A DNA stretch of 64,000 bases from Cristatella mucedo (Eukaryota > Bryozoa > Phylactolaemata > Cristatellidae). The stretch lies in assembly GCA_009760855.2 (NCBI GenBank), contig WPIO01000026.1:4233501-4297500 (forward strand). The letters run 5' to 3'. Under the pieces are notes generated by a model. That model did not search any database, had not been told where the DNA came from, and saw nothing but the letters and a program-made list of their open reading frames with translations. The position numbers and the translations under genes are program-made. Below, piece by piece: positions 1 through 11,989 of the stretch (its first letter is position 1; every line of letters starts with the position of its first letter).

Positions 1-1086
1 CTTTTCACGGTTTATACTTATGCTTTGATCCCCACCAGCCTTCGAGCACCTGAAATTCTCTCAACTCCCTTGTTGCATGTATTTATGACATCAGCAGGTA
101 GATGGCAGCACATTTTATTAAATAAAACGATGATAAAACTAACTCATTAGTTGTGGCCAAACCAAGTTTGATTCAGAAATGGGAAAGGCTAACTCTAAAA
201 TCCGGCTCTGCCACCATATCTGCTGTTGAATCTGCGAGAAATCTAGGTGTCATGTTCAAAAGTGACCTTTCGTTAGACGACCTTATCAACTCGAAAGTCC
301 AGTTTGCCTACTTTCAGCTACATAACATTGCTGAATTTCGGGCTTATTTAGATAAGGTTACCACGTTAAGTTGGTCCATGCACTTGTGACATCCCGTCTT
401 GACTTCTGGAACTCACTGCTTGCTGGCCAACCAGCATGTACGATCAAGAGATTGCAGCTGGTGCGAAACTCTGCAGCTAGGCTTGTCTGTCGTGAGCTTC
501 GAAGTTGCCACATCACACCACTTCTTGCCGACCTGCACTCGCTACCAGTCAAGCAATGGATTGACTTCAAGGTTTCGTCTTTCACTTTTAGGTCACTTCT
601 TTCTTTGGCTCAAACCTACCAATGAGAACTACTCCCTCACCGGGCCAAGCATCATACCGCCCGTTTTTTGGAATCTAACGGTTTACCAATAACTCGTACA
701 AACCTCAAGTCCTTTGGAGACCGTGCATATAGTTCGTATGCTCACAAAGCCAGGAACTCACTCCCGACTTGCGTCACAAATTCCCTTGAATTGATTACAA
801 TGAAAAATGAACTTAAAAAACACACCTGCTTAGGACTGCATTTAGTGGGTCCCTGTGGTTTGCCCTTTATGTGCTCATGCGTGCTGACATCGTGCATGCT
901 TCCACTAACCACACTTGCATGCTGACCCTGTGCATGTCATCCCTAACCGTATTATTCATGTTGTTTATCAACATGATATTACTCACCTTGAAATCGCGTT
1001 TTTCTTTGCAGCAAATGTAAAGCGCCTAGAAAGAAATTGAGTTTTCCGAGGGCGCTTAATCAAGTGCGTTACTATTATTATTATTC
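1..1086 (+). mobile_element. LINE-A copy 1: RT 3' portion, C-terminus and 3' UTR of a CR1/L2-type LINE
   Basis: Decayed non-LTR retrotransposon. The left edge begins in the reverse-transcriptase region (codons for LFTVYT) and then skips the YADD segment by an internal deletion. From about 150 the frame reads like the post-RT region of other copies here (SATISAVESARNLGVMF), and from about 380 the typical CR1/L2 C-terminus follows ([35 protein letters not shown]), broken by frameshifts. The 3' UTR has the reiterated TGCATGCTG words. It ends with the stem-loop AAAGCGCC...GGCGCTT at 1,019-1,057 and ATT repeats to about 1,086. Non-functional. Confidence 0.9.
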
Positions 1087-1089
1087 ATA

Positions 1090-2024
1090 GCAGCTGCTTC
1101 AGTAGTCAGCGGGTTTCATCCAAAATGTTCAGCTGCAAATGCCATGGATGTTTTTACCCTTTGCATAATCGTATAATCAAACAAAATGAAGTTGAAATAA
1201 GAAGTGACTACAATAATTCCAGCCATTCGTATTTTAAAATTATAGCTTGTAATTTTGAAGCATACAATTCAGGGAAACTATTCCCTCTTGTTTCTGCTAA
1301 AGCTTTCTGGCAGTTTTCGCGGTTAAAATGAGGTGCCGGGGTTTTTCCCGCTACCAGAAAGGCAAATCATAATGTGCTCCTTACATGCCTCTTATATCAC
1401 AGGAGATACTTCTGCATAGTACGTTCTGCAATTGCTTTGAGAAATTTGTGTTTTTGCGTAGCTTTTTAGTGAACATTGACCTAGGCTTTGTGTGATTACA
1501 CAGAAACAAATTAATATAAACCGGACATCTTTAATTAAAATCCGGCCATTTAGTCACAGTTTTAGCTTCAAATACCAAGAAAATGATACATTTGCTATGA
1601 ATCACTATCCTACTTTAAAAATTGAAATGTTGGAGTCGGTGGCAGAGCCAGGATGGCCATCTAGGAGGCAGACCATCACAATTTCTTTGTGAGGAATATA
1701 CCCACAATAATTAAATAGTTGTAGTGGACAATTATAGTTTTAGCTCAGGTCACTGAGTCACGCTTTGGGGCATGCCCCTCTTCGTAGCTCTACCATATTA
1801 TTTATTAGCTGCTTTCTATATTCAAGAATCAGGGTCAGTTAATATATTAACCCTGGCTACCCACGAACTATGATTAAAATGAAATATCTCCTACACAGTG
1901 TTATTATTTTCTATGCTTGGTACAGCCGTTGCTCAATATACTTATGGAATCTTAATAGACCACTGAATTGAAGCTCAGCACACTTTCGTTTGATTTTTGA
2001 AGAAGTGCATATTATTGTGAAACT
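1090..2024. other. no recognised feature
   Basis: AT-rich DNA with only short open frames. I see no repeat family, splice-bounded exon or RNA gene here. Confidence 0.5.
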
Positions 2025-2097
2025 ATAGCAAATGCCAAACACCTAGATATAAATTAAGTTATCTGAGGGTGCTCTAAGCAAGTATAAATATTAATCA
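2025..2097 (+). mobile_element. LINE-A copy 2: solo 3' tail
   Basis: Old, extremely 5'-truncated LINE-A end. It matches the tail of other copies over GCAAATG, CACCTAGA, ATTAAGTTATCTGAGGG, TGCT and CAAGT, followed by an AT-rich run. The hairpin pairing is partly lost. Confidence 0.6.
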
Positions 2098-3483
2098 AAT
2101 CGTTACCATACGAAATTTTGTTTGCAGAGAGATGAGGAACTTTAGCAGCTGAGCACATACATTCCTAACAGAAGCTGCTGACATAGTTTTACTTATTTCG
2201 AGGCGGCCATGTCAGGCAATCTAGCGAGCATATGTTGGCAGACTGTCGTAGAGGATTTAGTAATTGAATTTATTAGGTCGACCGTTTTAAAATGACATTC
2301 TAAGCAGAACTTTATTGAGGCTAAAAGAAACAAATGCTATCACACAGTCAGGATATTGTGCCTAGTTTTTAAAAGTCAGGAACGAGTAGTGTGGTAGACA
2401 TTTTTAATTGTTTGCACTCTTCAGTTTTTGCTTAGCCTTTTAATAATTGACCTCAAATGCTATCAGTATATTGAAATTGAAATCAGTCAAAATATATGGT
2501 CGTAAGTTCAAGTAAATTGTTGGACACATAGGTTTATAAGTTCTCTGAGAAAAACTAATTTAAATTATTTTGAAATACATAAACAATCAAGAAAAAATGA
2601 CTCACTAAGTCGACGAAAACGCCGAGAGGAATCAGCTAAGCCTACCAAGTGATAGATAGAGGAACAGAACTATTTTACATCACCTCTCGTTGTTTTAGAA
2701 GGCATAGCCATGTCACTGGAAAACACAATAAAATCGACTGCAGTTAGACGGCAGGGTAGTGTGATCGCCCCATCCTAGCACCTACTCTTTTGATTTGCGT
2801 CACATAAAGTAGGTTAAGACTGGCGAAGTACCCCGAGGATTGGAGAGGCCCGTCTGAAACAGCTGGTGGTTTTGTAGCAACTGTGTAGAAGCGTTTATTT
2901 GAGAGATTTACCAGTCCCATAGGAAGGGAACTAGGGGCTCTATCCACTCGGAAGACTACCCAGCCCTCGCCGGGCCAAGCCCTCACCTGGCCAAGCCCTC
3001 GTCGCTTTAGTCCTGAGCGAAGCTCCGTTGTGTCCACCCTGTAGGGTCCTATCCAGTTTTCGGTGAATGACTATGTGCTGAAGGAGAGCATCTAGCATCT
3101 TCGCCGGCGGGCGTGACTGAAGAAGATGGGAAGGCGATACTTTGACTAGTAAGGATGTTTTTTACACTTACAGCATACAGCAACAAAGCTATTTAAAGTA
3201 AATTAAGCACGTTTGACTGCAAGAGCGTCCCCTGTTGGTGCAAAAAGTCTCCAAAAGACAAATATTAGGCAGAACGTCAGAATTATTTTGAATTATTGTT
3301 TCGTCGTTGTTATAGTCGGGGTAGAGCCCCACGAGCGAGAAACATTTAAAGCCACGTGTCTGCTCATTCGTTATCTTGAAACTGTAAGGACACTTAAAAC
3401 CATAGCTCGAGCCATGACTACGTGAACGCTTGGTGCAGGGTCAAAGGGTAAGAGCTTCCCATGTTAGTTTACATGCACGGACC
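2098..3483. other. no recognised gene; short GC-rich patch
   Basis: Mostly AT-rich and unassigned. About 2,740-3,140 is distinctly GC-richer and contains a short tandem duplication with core GGCCAAGCCCTC twice (about 2,973-3,000). A 97-codon minus-strand open frame crosses it, but I recognise no domain and do not call a gene. Confidence 0.4.
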
Positions 3484-3633
3484 GTCAGTTTGGCCCACTG
3501 GTCAAGGTGCTCGCCTCGACCAACGTCAAGGTGGATGTATTTGATGACCGAGATCGTGGGGTCGAGCCCCTTGGGGTATGAGAAGCCGTGAATGCAGATT
3601 AGGTTATTTTAGGGAAATACATAAATAACCTAT

Positions 3634-3675
<42 letters not shown>
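3484..3675 (+). mobile_element. SINE-beta copy 1 with (TA)n tail
   Basis: tRNA-derived SINE. The A-box is TGGCCCACTGG at 3,490 and is followed by TCAAGGTGCTCGCC. A B-box-like GGGTCGAGCCCC lies about 75 nt downstream. The body ends in a perfect 9-bp hairpin, AGGTTATTT (3,601-3,609) with AAATAACCT (3,623-3,631), then CTATACACACA and a (TA)n run to 3,675. The head, hairpin and CTATACA-(TA)n layout match the copy at 11,578. Confidence 0.7.
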
Positions 3676-3678
<3 letters not shown>

Positions 3679-4410
3679 TAAGTATTTAAAATACATGTGG
3701 CCGTTTATTTTATGATAAACAATAAATATCTACCAGTGATTGTTTCTCTGAGACCCCAACGTTCAAAGCATGAACACTGTGGGAGATATACTAAAGTGAT
3801 CAAGTCTCTGGTGGTTCGGGAAGAGTGATGAGAAGATTTAGTTAAGTGATGTCACAAATTTTTTTTTGGATTCAGCTGCCTCATTTATTTTAAGAGCCTT
3901 ATCGGGTAAAATCTCTTTGGTAGCAAATAATGAAGTATTGTCCACAAATCGACTCAAGACTCACAATCTGGATCTAAAAGAGCGATCTTCTTAGCCTTGA
4001 GCTAAGACCTAGGGTCGTGTACAGAGTGCCTTGAAATATACTTACTCAGTTTCAAATAACTTTATTTACACCTACTATTAAGCATTACACTTGTGTAGTA
4101 TTAGTAGGCACAATACAAGCACTGTGAATACCGAATAAATAGTAAGAACAACACGCGCTTTTCTGGCTGTTTATTAAATGCCATCATTTCGGGATGGGGT
4201 ATTCAGTAGCGTAAGTTGGAAGCGAGTTCCAAATTTTGGAAGCTCAACAATTGAAGGAACGATCTCTAAAACTATTGAGGTTGGTAATGTGCTAACCTAA
4301 ATTACTTGAGGCAGACCAGCTGCTGGCACAATGCCATGTATGCCTGATTAAGAAGTATTCCAGATAGATAGGTCTTAGCAGTTAAATCGGCAGTCTTAAT
4401 TTTTATAATA
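3676..4410. other. no recognised feature
   Basis: AT-rich sequence without an open frame of note or a repeat I can assign. Confidence 0.5.
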
Positions 4411-5219
4411 CAGAGGTAACTCGGCTTACGAGTGTCTCGACATGTGAGTGTTTTGAGATACGAGCTGTCTCTCGGTCGAATCTTTGAGTTTCGAGCTAAG
4501 TTCAGGTTACCAGTCAGCTTCAGATACTCCGCGTCTAGTCGCCACAGTAAACGTCACATGGCATGTGGTTACTCAGGTGGATACGGCTAGGGCAGTAAAC
4601 GGCGTTCCATTGCAAGACGATGTCCTACAACCCGGGTGAGATGCCAAGCACAGGGCCGTTGGTTGGCTCCCAGACAGACTTGGGCGAGCCATTGCAATAT
4701 TTGGACGCACCAGATCGCCAGACTCCAGTGTTAAATTCGACTGCAGTAGGATCATTTAAGTACGCCGTGTACTCTATTTAGGCAATATACTCGCACGAGA
4801 GTTCATCACATAACTGATAACAATCGGCAAGTCCACGTAAAGGCCCAGCCAATAAACTTAGTAGCGAGGAAAGCCCGGCAAAAAGGACGAAAATCGGCGA
4901 GTAAGATTCCGACATTTTAATCTTTCTCCTCTAACTGTATTAGCATCTTCAAGTCATCTGATTGCCAAGTTACTTTTGTACGTTAGGATTAAAAAAACGC
5001 GTCTCTAGCAAGAAATTCTATCGTATTGTCTTTAAAACAATAGTCTAAATATTTTAAAATAAAAAATTTGTGGGGAAAAATCATAGTGTTTTTTCGTTCC
5101 CCAACGGAATTATGGCGTTTGAGTTTATTTCAACGGGAAAAATCGTTTTTAAGTACGAGTAATTTTAGTTACTGGCTTCGACACAAAACCAATTAAACTC
5201 GTAAGCCGAGGTACCACTG
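4411..5219. mobile_element. Tigger/pogo-like (Tc1-mariner superfamily) DNA transposon, non-autonomous
   Basis: The ends are terminal inverted repeats. The left starts CAGAGGTAACTCGG and the right, read inward, starts CAGTGGTACCTCGG; both continue CTTACGAGT. The left is preceded by TA. The right is followed by CA, a plausible decayed TA target duplication. Sub-terminal sequence reads as repeated CGAGATACGAGC-type words on the left and, inward from the right end, as CTCGTACTT...CCCGTTGAAATAAACTC, typical of pogo/Tigger ends. At 809 bp it is too short for a transposase and no transposase frame is visible. Confidence 0.8.
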
Positions 5220-5859
5220 CAATAGTAAGTATTTTGCATGGAAACCACATACAACTGGATTTTTATTCAAAATCCATACGAATTGCTGAATTAGAAGCAA
5301 AAACTAATAGTCACTGACAAGAAAAGCATCAAGCCGGGACACAGTATGCAAGTGCACTTAGGTATCACGTACAGACAAGCAAGCAAAAGAAGGCAAGCAG
5401 ATAAACCCACGGCAGCTGGCCGGCAAGACCTTCGATTAGCAACATGCACTTAATCTTGCACTAGTAAGCAAAGTAGAAAGAAAAAACAAGTTGAATTAGC
5501 ACAATGCACTAGCACACTGCTGTTGCTCTTAGTTACAACGAAAAAAGTCTTGTGACTTAATAGTGTGCATAAAGGGAATATTTACTCACAAAGAGCAAAG
5601 GTTGAGCGCCACAGGAAGGTTTATTGGTCGTTTCTTAAATTAATCAACTTGGGAGATGACGTATATATATATGATTGTCCATAGTTTATTTAAGCTTAAA
5701 TTGTAGGTACGCAACATTAAAATTGATTTACTATACGATCGGCAGATAGTGCAAGTTTCTGAGAAGTGATGCTATGTGGCTATTGCAACAATTTACGAAA
5801 TAAATGCCTAGCAGCAGAGTCTTTTTCCAAATGTGAATATATTAGAGCATAGGTGCAAA
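5220..5859. other. no recognised feature
   Basis: AT-rich. A short TATATATATAT run lies near 5,662-5,672. Nothing else is assignable. Confidence 0.5.
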
Positions 5860-6060
5860 CATCTCGAGTAAGTGAGGTGCAAAAACTATTGTAGTAAAAA
5901 ATGGAAGCAACAGCTTGGCTAGGGCATCATTGTCAAAGCCAAAAACTGAGAAATGCATCTCTTAGTAAGCGGACTTGACTCGGAGCTGACGCGGTCATCT
6001 AGGGAAAGGTCATTTTGGGAGTTCATCACCCAATTGAGTGAAAATAATACAGACGATAAG
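5860..6060 (-). mobile_element. LINE-A copy 3: internal fragment
   Basis: Short diverged fragment matching the post-RT region of LINE-A. The best segment is about 5,962-6,035 (GGACTTGACT, GGAGCTGACGCGGTCATCTA, AAAGGTCATTTTGGGA), which aligns with GGATTTGACTGTGGAGCTGA and the following bases at 23,055-23,100. Both ends are lost. Confidence 0.6.
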
Positions 6061-7849
6061 CTAGCCGAGATAATTGTTAATAATCACTAAGAAGCGGGTG
6101 CATATCCAAGCACGTATTTTATTCAGGTACGTCAACTACGGTCGTGTTTCACTAAATCCTCATGATTTGGACAGCATACCCAGCCAAATATAACACAACG
6201 CTGCCCTGATAAAAATAGCACAAATATAGTAAAAATATAGCACACTTTCCTTGTACCAGAGAGATTACCGTCAAATACGCCAATGTCATCATAAGGATTT
6301 GCCGGACTTCCTGAAGCTCGGAGCAGAGGCTGGTCATTCCAAAACACGACTATTATATGCTGGCCGTCTAAGACACCGGCCGACTTACAGTAGTTATCCC
6401 ACTGGCATTTTTCGTAAACTGTATTCTCAGGGCTGTCCTGACTCGATGGCATAGCTTTGATGCTTTGAGCACCAATTGGTCTTTATTTACTGAATGGAGA
6501 CAGTATGGTTACAGCTTTATTATCCTTTGCAGGTCTGTATGTTATCTATGAAGTCAGCAGCAAATACTAAGTAGGGTTCATTGAGGTAAACGGAGCTCAG
6601 AGACAGTCAGGCTGGAGCCTCGGTCACCCAAGCATCTAGTCTTAGTGAAAATTTTTGGTAAATCTAATCACTGCTTTAAAATGAGCATTTTCCCGGGGAA
6701 CCTGAATTACTAAGAGACAAATAAGGTCTACGGCTTAAGACATTTTAATATAGAGGCTTATTCTCGCCTACTTAGTATACACGAATATCGGTTGGAGTAG
6801 TAATCACTATTGCTGGGGGGGGGAAAACATAGTGTCATCAAAGCTATGACCATGCAGGGAAATTCTCAATTTTCCATGAAGGCTTCTCCTCGATGAGAAA
6901 GCAAAACTCATCATCTATAATTTCATACTTACATATCGGTTCATTTTTTCTTTGTGAACTTAAAAACATCTGAAGATATTTCAGATATCTAACCTTATAT
7001 GTTCGGAAATTTGAGTCTATACAAGTATTTGAACAAAGTGAAATCACTACCAGGAATTGGGCTGAACTTAGTAGATTAGGTCTTTGTTGGGATCTGGTTG
7101 CTTATCGGAGAAATACACAGCAAAAAATATATGATAATAATCAAACAGAACCATGTGAAGGAACTATGGCAGGACAGCAGGGAAATGGCATCAAAATGTT
7201 ATGCATATGACTTTTATGCAAAATGTAGACCAAGCAATAGGAGGTAAGTTAGTGACCCTTCAGCTATGCAATGTAGGATACAGCTTAAAGGCATTGCAGC
7301 CAGCGAACCATATTCCGATACAAGTATAAGCAAAAGTACGGGAAAATGCAGCAACTGTGTAAGTGAATATCATTAATGATTCTACAGTCTAAGCATGGAT
7401 CTCTGGCCTGCACACTAACATTTTGCATATCGGAGTGCAAAAACGTCATCATGGGAATCGCAAGCTAGTATTTACAGTTCCGATATAGATACCCAGAGTT
7501 GGCCCATGTACATAAGTCGATAGGTATGCCAGAATGCAGCACTTCCGAGAAGTATTTGAGAATAACCGGCTTAAAATAAGGTTCTGCAAATAGTAGCTAT
7601 GATGAAATGCCGTACCATAGGCAGTTTGGGACGATGAAATTGACCATTTCAACAATAGGGGTGCAAGCACTACCATAGACATGAAGATACGGAATCTACT
7701 GCAATTTACCGAGCGGTGACCCTGAAGGATATTGACTACCTGAAGTTTGGCCAAATCTCCGTTTTACTCGTCATTCCCAACAACTTTGATTTGTTCTATT
7801 ACTACAAGGATCAAGCCTGTTCCAAAACAAAGAAGGCTCTATTTTCAGG
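6061..7849. other. no recognised gene
   Basis: Unassigned AT-rich DNA with a G9 tract near 6,817. Open frames of about 100 codons at 6,132-6,452 and 7,449-7,754 (both minus) show no domain I recognise. Confidence 0.45.
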
Positions 7850-9990
7850 AAAAGGTGTCGACCCATGAGCGAAGCCTGATTAAGAGGCTAATCGGCACAA
7901 AGTTAGCCGGACCCGTCTGGTCTAATCCCCTCAAAGCAGTCAAGATAATGCTTCTGTTGTTTGCTCTTCCTAAGTCTGCCAAAAAAATTCCGATCGTCAC
8001 TTCAATTGACAAATATTTTTAGCCAGTAGAGAAAACCTGAAAAACTAATTGCCAACAAAAGCCTCTTTGACTGGCATATTTGGATCACATGGAAAAACAA
8101 AGAGGAAGCCTCTCAAAGAAAGACGAGTAGACACTGCTGATGAGGCACAAATCGTATCGGAAAACAACGGTGGCAAGAAGTAATAAAGAGAGTTCTCAGC
8201 TGCATCAAGTTCTCTGTTTCTCAAAAAAACCTGGCATTGCTTGGTCACCAAGAGAGTCTTTGACGGGATAGTAAGAAAAACAATTGAAACTTCTTGGGAG
8301 TGCTTCGTCTTTTGGCTCCTCCTCTTCTGCAATCACTTCTGGACCAAACCGGATAGAATTCAAAGTCAGTCTCTTATCTGTCTCCTCGAATCCAAAATAA
8401 GTTCCTGAATGTATTTGCATCCACAGTCAGAGACAAGCTATCTTGTGACATACGGCGAAACAGAATTATGGCATTCTGTCTGACTCAACTCCTGATTTTG
8501 CACACCACGAGCCGATTCCATGGTCATTAGATGCGTCAATGTTTATTTTGCGAAAATGACAGTAATTACCAAAGAATCTTTGAGTCTTTATCGGGCTTTT
8601 TTCGAATATAAGCCATAGATGCTCCGGAAATTCGGGGTCTTATCATGGAAAAGACCGAATCTGAAAAAATCTCCCCTAAAGATAACAGGTCGTGGTGCTA
8701 CGGCAAAGCAGCAGTCACGTCTTGCCACTTGTCAGGTGTCTAAAAAAGAATATGTTCCAGAAATGAGAAGGTATTTTTTTCAACTGTGATAAACGCAGCT
8801 TGAACATGAAAGGGCTTCATGTTGCAATTCAAGATTCCGCTGTCGTTACATTTTGTTGGAATTCCAGAGAGCACCTATTTATTCTTTTCAAGATCAGATC
8901 TGAAGTGGGAAGAACGGAAGAAAGTTTAGCCATCACAGTCAAACCTGACTCTGCGTCAAGGTGGAGTGCAAGAGTTGACGGTGTGAAGGTTATCAGTGAT
9001 GGACTGAACATGATTGTAGGTCTTTTGAAGCAACTGTCTGAGGACACACATGAAAAACATGAAACAAGAAGCAAAGCTGGAGATCTCTTACATTGTATCT
9101 TAAGAACTTTAAATTTTTGGCTCTGTTGGCATTTTGGTACAGGTTATAAAGGAAGATTGAGAGCCTTCAGAAAAAACTGCAGGATTCAAAGATGAATTTC
9201 AAAGACGTACCTTTGTGACGTCCACTCTCTCGAGATTGATTTAACAGGACCTCGAGATAAACTGTACCAGGAATCACGACTAGATGCCTAAAGGTGATTT
9301 GAATTGTTGGAAATTACAGTTGAACAATAAATCCGCTGAAGGACAAAGAGGCCTGGAAAACTCTCTTGAGAAGTTGGTCTCCTGGCAGAGGAGATTTCAA
9401 GAATAATGAAAAACAGCATAGACAATCTCTGACAATAAATTACAGCCAGGTTTTCCCGGTTCACAGATCTTGATGTCAAATTTGGTTTCTTTTTCCAAGT
9501 TGAGCAGCTTTTGAAGACACTTGACCAGATCAAACTCGGCCAGCAATGTCTAGATTTTTTGAGGCTTCTATTGTTCAGACGTCATTGGAACAGCTATACA
9601 ACAAACTATTTGACTTGAGAATTCTTCTTTTCAAATGTCACGGCTCACCACCAAAGATCCCACTGGAACTAATATCTTTCATTGTAAGTTACGGAGAAGA
9701 TGTGTTTCCTAATTTGAAAGTTTGCTTTGCATGGTCTTCTCACCACAGCTGTATTAATTGCAAATTGCGAACTTTCCTATAGCAAGCTGAAGATAATCCT
9801 GTATTATCTGAGAGCAACACTGTGCAAGATCTGGACTGGACTTGACTGGAGCAAGATCGACTCTCTGATTTAGTCTTATCAAGCACAGAGAAAGAAATAC
9901 CGAAAAAGATTTACTTTCACATTGTAACAGACCAGCTTTCCACGTTCAAGGTCAACAAAATTTACCTTAGTTAAAGCTCTGATAGACCCT
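7850..9990 (+). pseudogene. ZMYM1-like hAT transposase pseudogene
   Basis: Reading all three plus frames, the order of conserved blocks follows the ZMYM1/DUF4371-type hAT transposase. A zinc-finger-like CFCCLLF region lies near 7,948. RVLSCIKFSVSQKNLAL follows at about 8,188-8,240, then HQESL, then STVRDKLSCDIRRN near 8,420-8,465. The RNase-H-fold region with SRWSARVDGVKVISDG and LLKQLSED lies at about 8,955-9,050. The C-terminal hAT dimerisation block contains YGEDVFPNLKV (about 9,690) and SKLKIILYYLRAT (about 9,782-9,820). In active families this enzyme cuts and pastes the element with 8-bp target duplications. Here at least five frameshifts and several stops break the frame, and the longest uninterrupted piece is 131 codons (8,800-9,195). 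I could not find the terminal inverted repeats. A decayed domesticated ZMYM1-type host gene copy is a less likely alternative. Confidence 0.8.
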
Positions 9991-10680
9991 TTAGACTTTT
10001 ACTACAGTTATTAAAACGGCCTCGACTCGATAGGCATGCTAGCGCATGTCATTTTGCAATTCTTCTGTGGTGGAGCTATTTTGCAGCAATTTTTGACAAG
10101 GGGAGGAGGCAACATTTGTAGCTTCCGCCCCCTTGCGTCGAAAGGTCTTACTACGCCACTGTGCCTCAGCAGCCGCCCTTCGCGAGTTGTCAAGGCTCGA
10201 TAGGCTTTCAGCATGGCTGGCAGCATGGCTGGCAAGCCCTAAAACCGGGCTAAAAGAAATGGTAGGCATTGCCATAAGGGTAACTCTGCTAGGTAGGGAA
10301 GTCTACTCGGGTTCACCGATCGCACGGTGACCCTCCCCCCTCCCCCGCAGCTACACTTTCAATGTCCTACGGCCTAGGACATTGTCTTACTACAAAGAAG
10401 CTGCCAGTTCTTTCCGCTAATACAAGCGAGGCAAAGGTAGGAAGACGTGCTGACTTCCTGGTAGCTTAGTATCCACCTGGAAGACTTCTTAGTGAGAGGG
10501 TGCCCTCGCAAACCAAGCATTGGCATAGATCTGTCTAACGAGTACCCAGGCGAAGCGCTAAGAGCTGGAATTGTTCCTCGGTATTTATATTCAGCCCCAT
10601 CTGCTAGCGGCAATAAATAAGTTATTTCTGAGCTTATTGTTACGCAAAACCACCGCAACTCCTATCCACACATTGCTTGT
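9991..10680. other. no recognised feature
   Basis: Moderately GC-rich stretch with a short duplication of GGCTGGCAGCATGGCTGGCA near 10,215. No gene is supported. Confidence 0.4.
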
Positions 10681-10703
10681 TTATATATATATATATATAT
10701 CTA

Positions 10704-10739
<36 letters not shown>

Positions 10740-10764
10740 AACATAAATAAATATATACACACAC

Positions 10765-10826
<62 letters not shown>

Positions 10827-10830
10827 TATG
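10681..10830. repeat. (TA)n microsatellite
   Basis: Interrupted TA dinucleotide array with ACACAC and AATAAA islands. Apparent tyrosine/isoleucine frames across it are artefacts of the repeat. Confidence 0.95.
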
Positions 10831-11159
10831 GGAGTACCGCTAGTTATATTCCGAGGTACACGAAGCTGGACATTGAGTCAGTATGCCCTGGAGACTTCTT
10901 TTTGACAGATACTAGCAAAATGGGAAGCAGTCCTACATTTGTTATGCACTACTACTACGCTTCTAATAGTTTCTCGCATACCACTGCCGCTATGAAGACA
11001 GAAATTGAAGGTAGTTTTGGCGTGTCTTATCTTTCCCGGGTGTATATTTTAGTTATGTGCTCCAGCAGGGTTACACTTTATCCGTCCCTTTTGATTCGCA
11101 ACGCCCAGGCTAAACTCGATGCCCAATTCATTGAAATTTGGCGCCGAAAATCTAGTTCC

Positions 11160-11420
11160 TAGACTGTAACTCCTGCCTCAACGGGCTAACCAACCGGAAG
11201 CCGGGAACATCGAGAGCGCGGAGTCCTGTTGGTACTATCGCGAACCGAGCTGACCAGATAGTGCTTCTCAGAGCAAATACAAACCCGCCGCCTCGAAGTC
11301 AGCACTAATAGTGCCATTCTGGCCGGCGGGCTCGGCGGCGGCGGCTCTGCGGCAAGGCGAGACGACGAGCGAGCGGTGACTAGTACGATACACTTTCTTT
11401 TCGTACCTTCTCAGAACGCG
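11160..11420. promoter_or_regulatory. CpG-rich patch, possible promoter or exon region
   Basis: Abrupt GC/CpG-rich segment in AT-rich surroundings, including a GGCGG-rich run near 11,325-11,350. The function is unknown. It could belong to a promoter together with 11,990-12,650, or to an unrecognised GC-rich transposon. Confidence 0.25.
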
Positions 11421-11577
11421 AGGGTTCGCTTGCTCTCGCATGCTGTCCGCTTTGGAGTCGCGTACACCAACTGTGCACGATGAGCTCTTTCAGCGGATAA
11501 AAATTGACAACACTCCCAGATCTCCATTGTGGTAGCGACACTGTCGAATATGTGCATCGATGGCCGCAGCATCGCTA

Positions 11578-11710
11578 TCTGACTTGGTCCAGCGGTTAAG
11601 GTGCTCGCCCCGACCAAGGTCTGGCTGAGGTCGTTGACTCGAGCCCCGAGGCATACGTGAAGCGCCTGAGTAGAGGTCAAGTTCTCTTGGGGCGCTATAC
11701 AAATGAATAG
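11578..11710 (+). mobile_element. SINE-beta copy 2 with LINE-A-like 3' hairpin
   Basis: tRNA-like head: the A-box region TGGTCCAGCGGTTAAGG starts at 11,585, then GTGCTCGCCCCGACCAAGG, with a B-box-like ACTCGAGCCCC near 11,637. The 3' body forms a hairpin, AGCGCC (11,661-11,666) pairing with GGCGCT (11,691-11,696), with an inner AGAG/CTCT pairing. The sequence GCGCCT..AG.AGAG....AGTTCTCT..GGGCGCT closely parallels the LINE-A 3' terminal hairpin. CTATACAAATGAATAG and a (TA)n run follow. Confidence 0.75.
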
Positions 11711-11934
<224 letters not shown>

Positions 11935-11989
11935 GGAGACTGAATTGCATCTATTAAAACCCGCTCCCACCAACGGAGCTTATTACCCG

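Noticed and set aside
2744..3037. 97-codon minus-strand frame in a GC-rich patch
   Set aside because: No recognisable domain. It contains an internal nucleotide duplication and lacks splice or promoter context.
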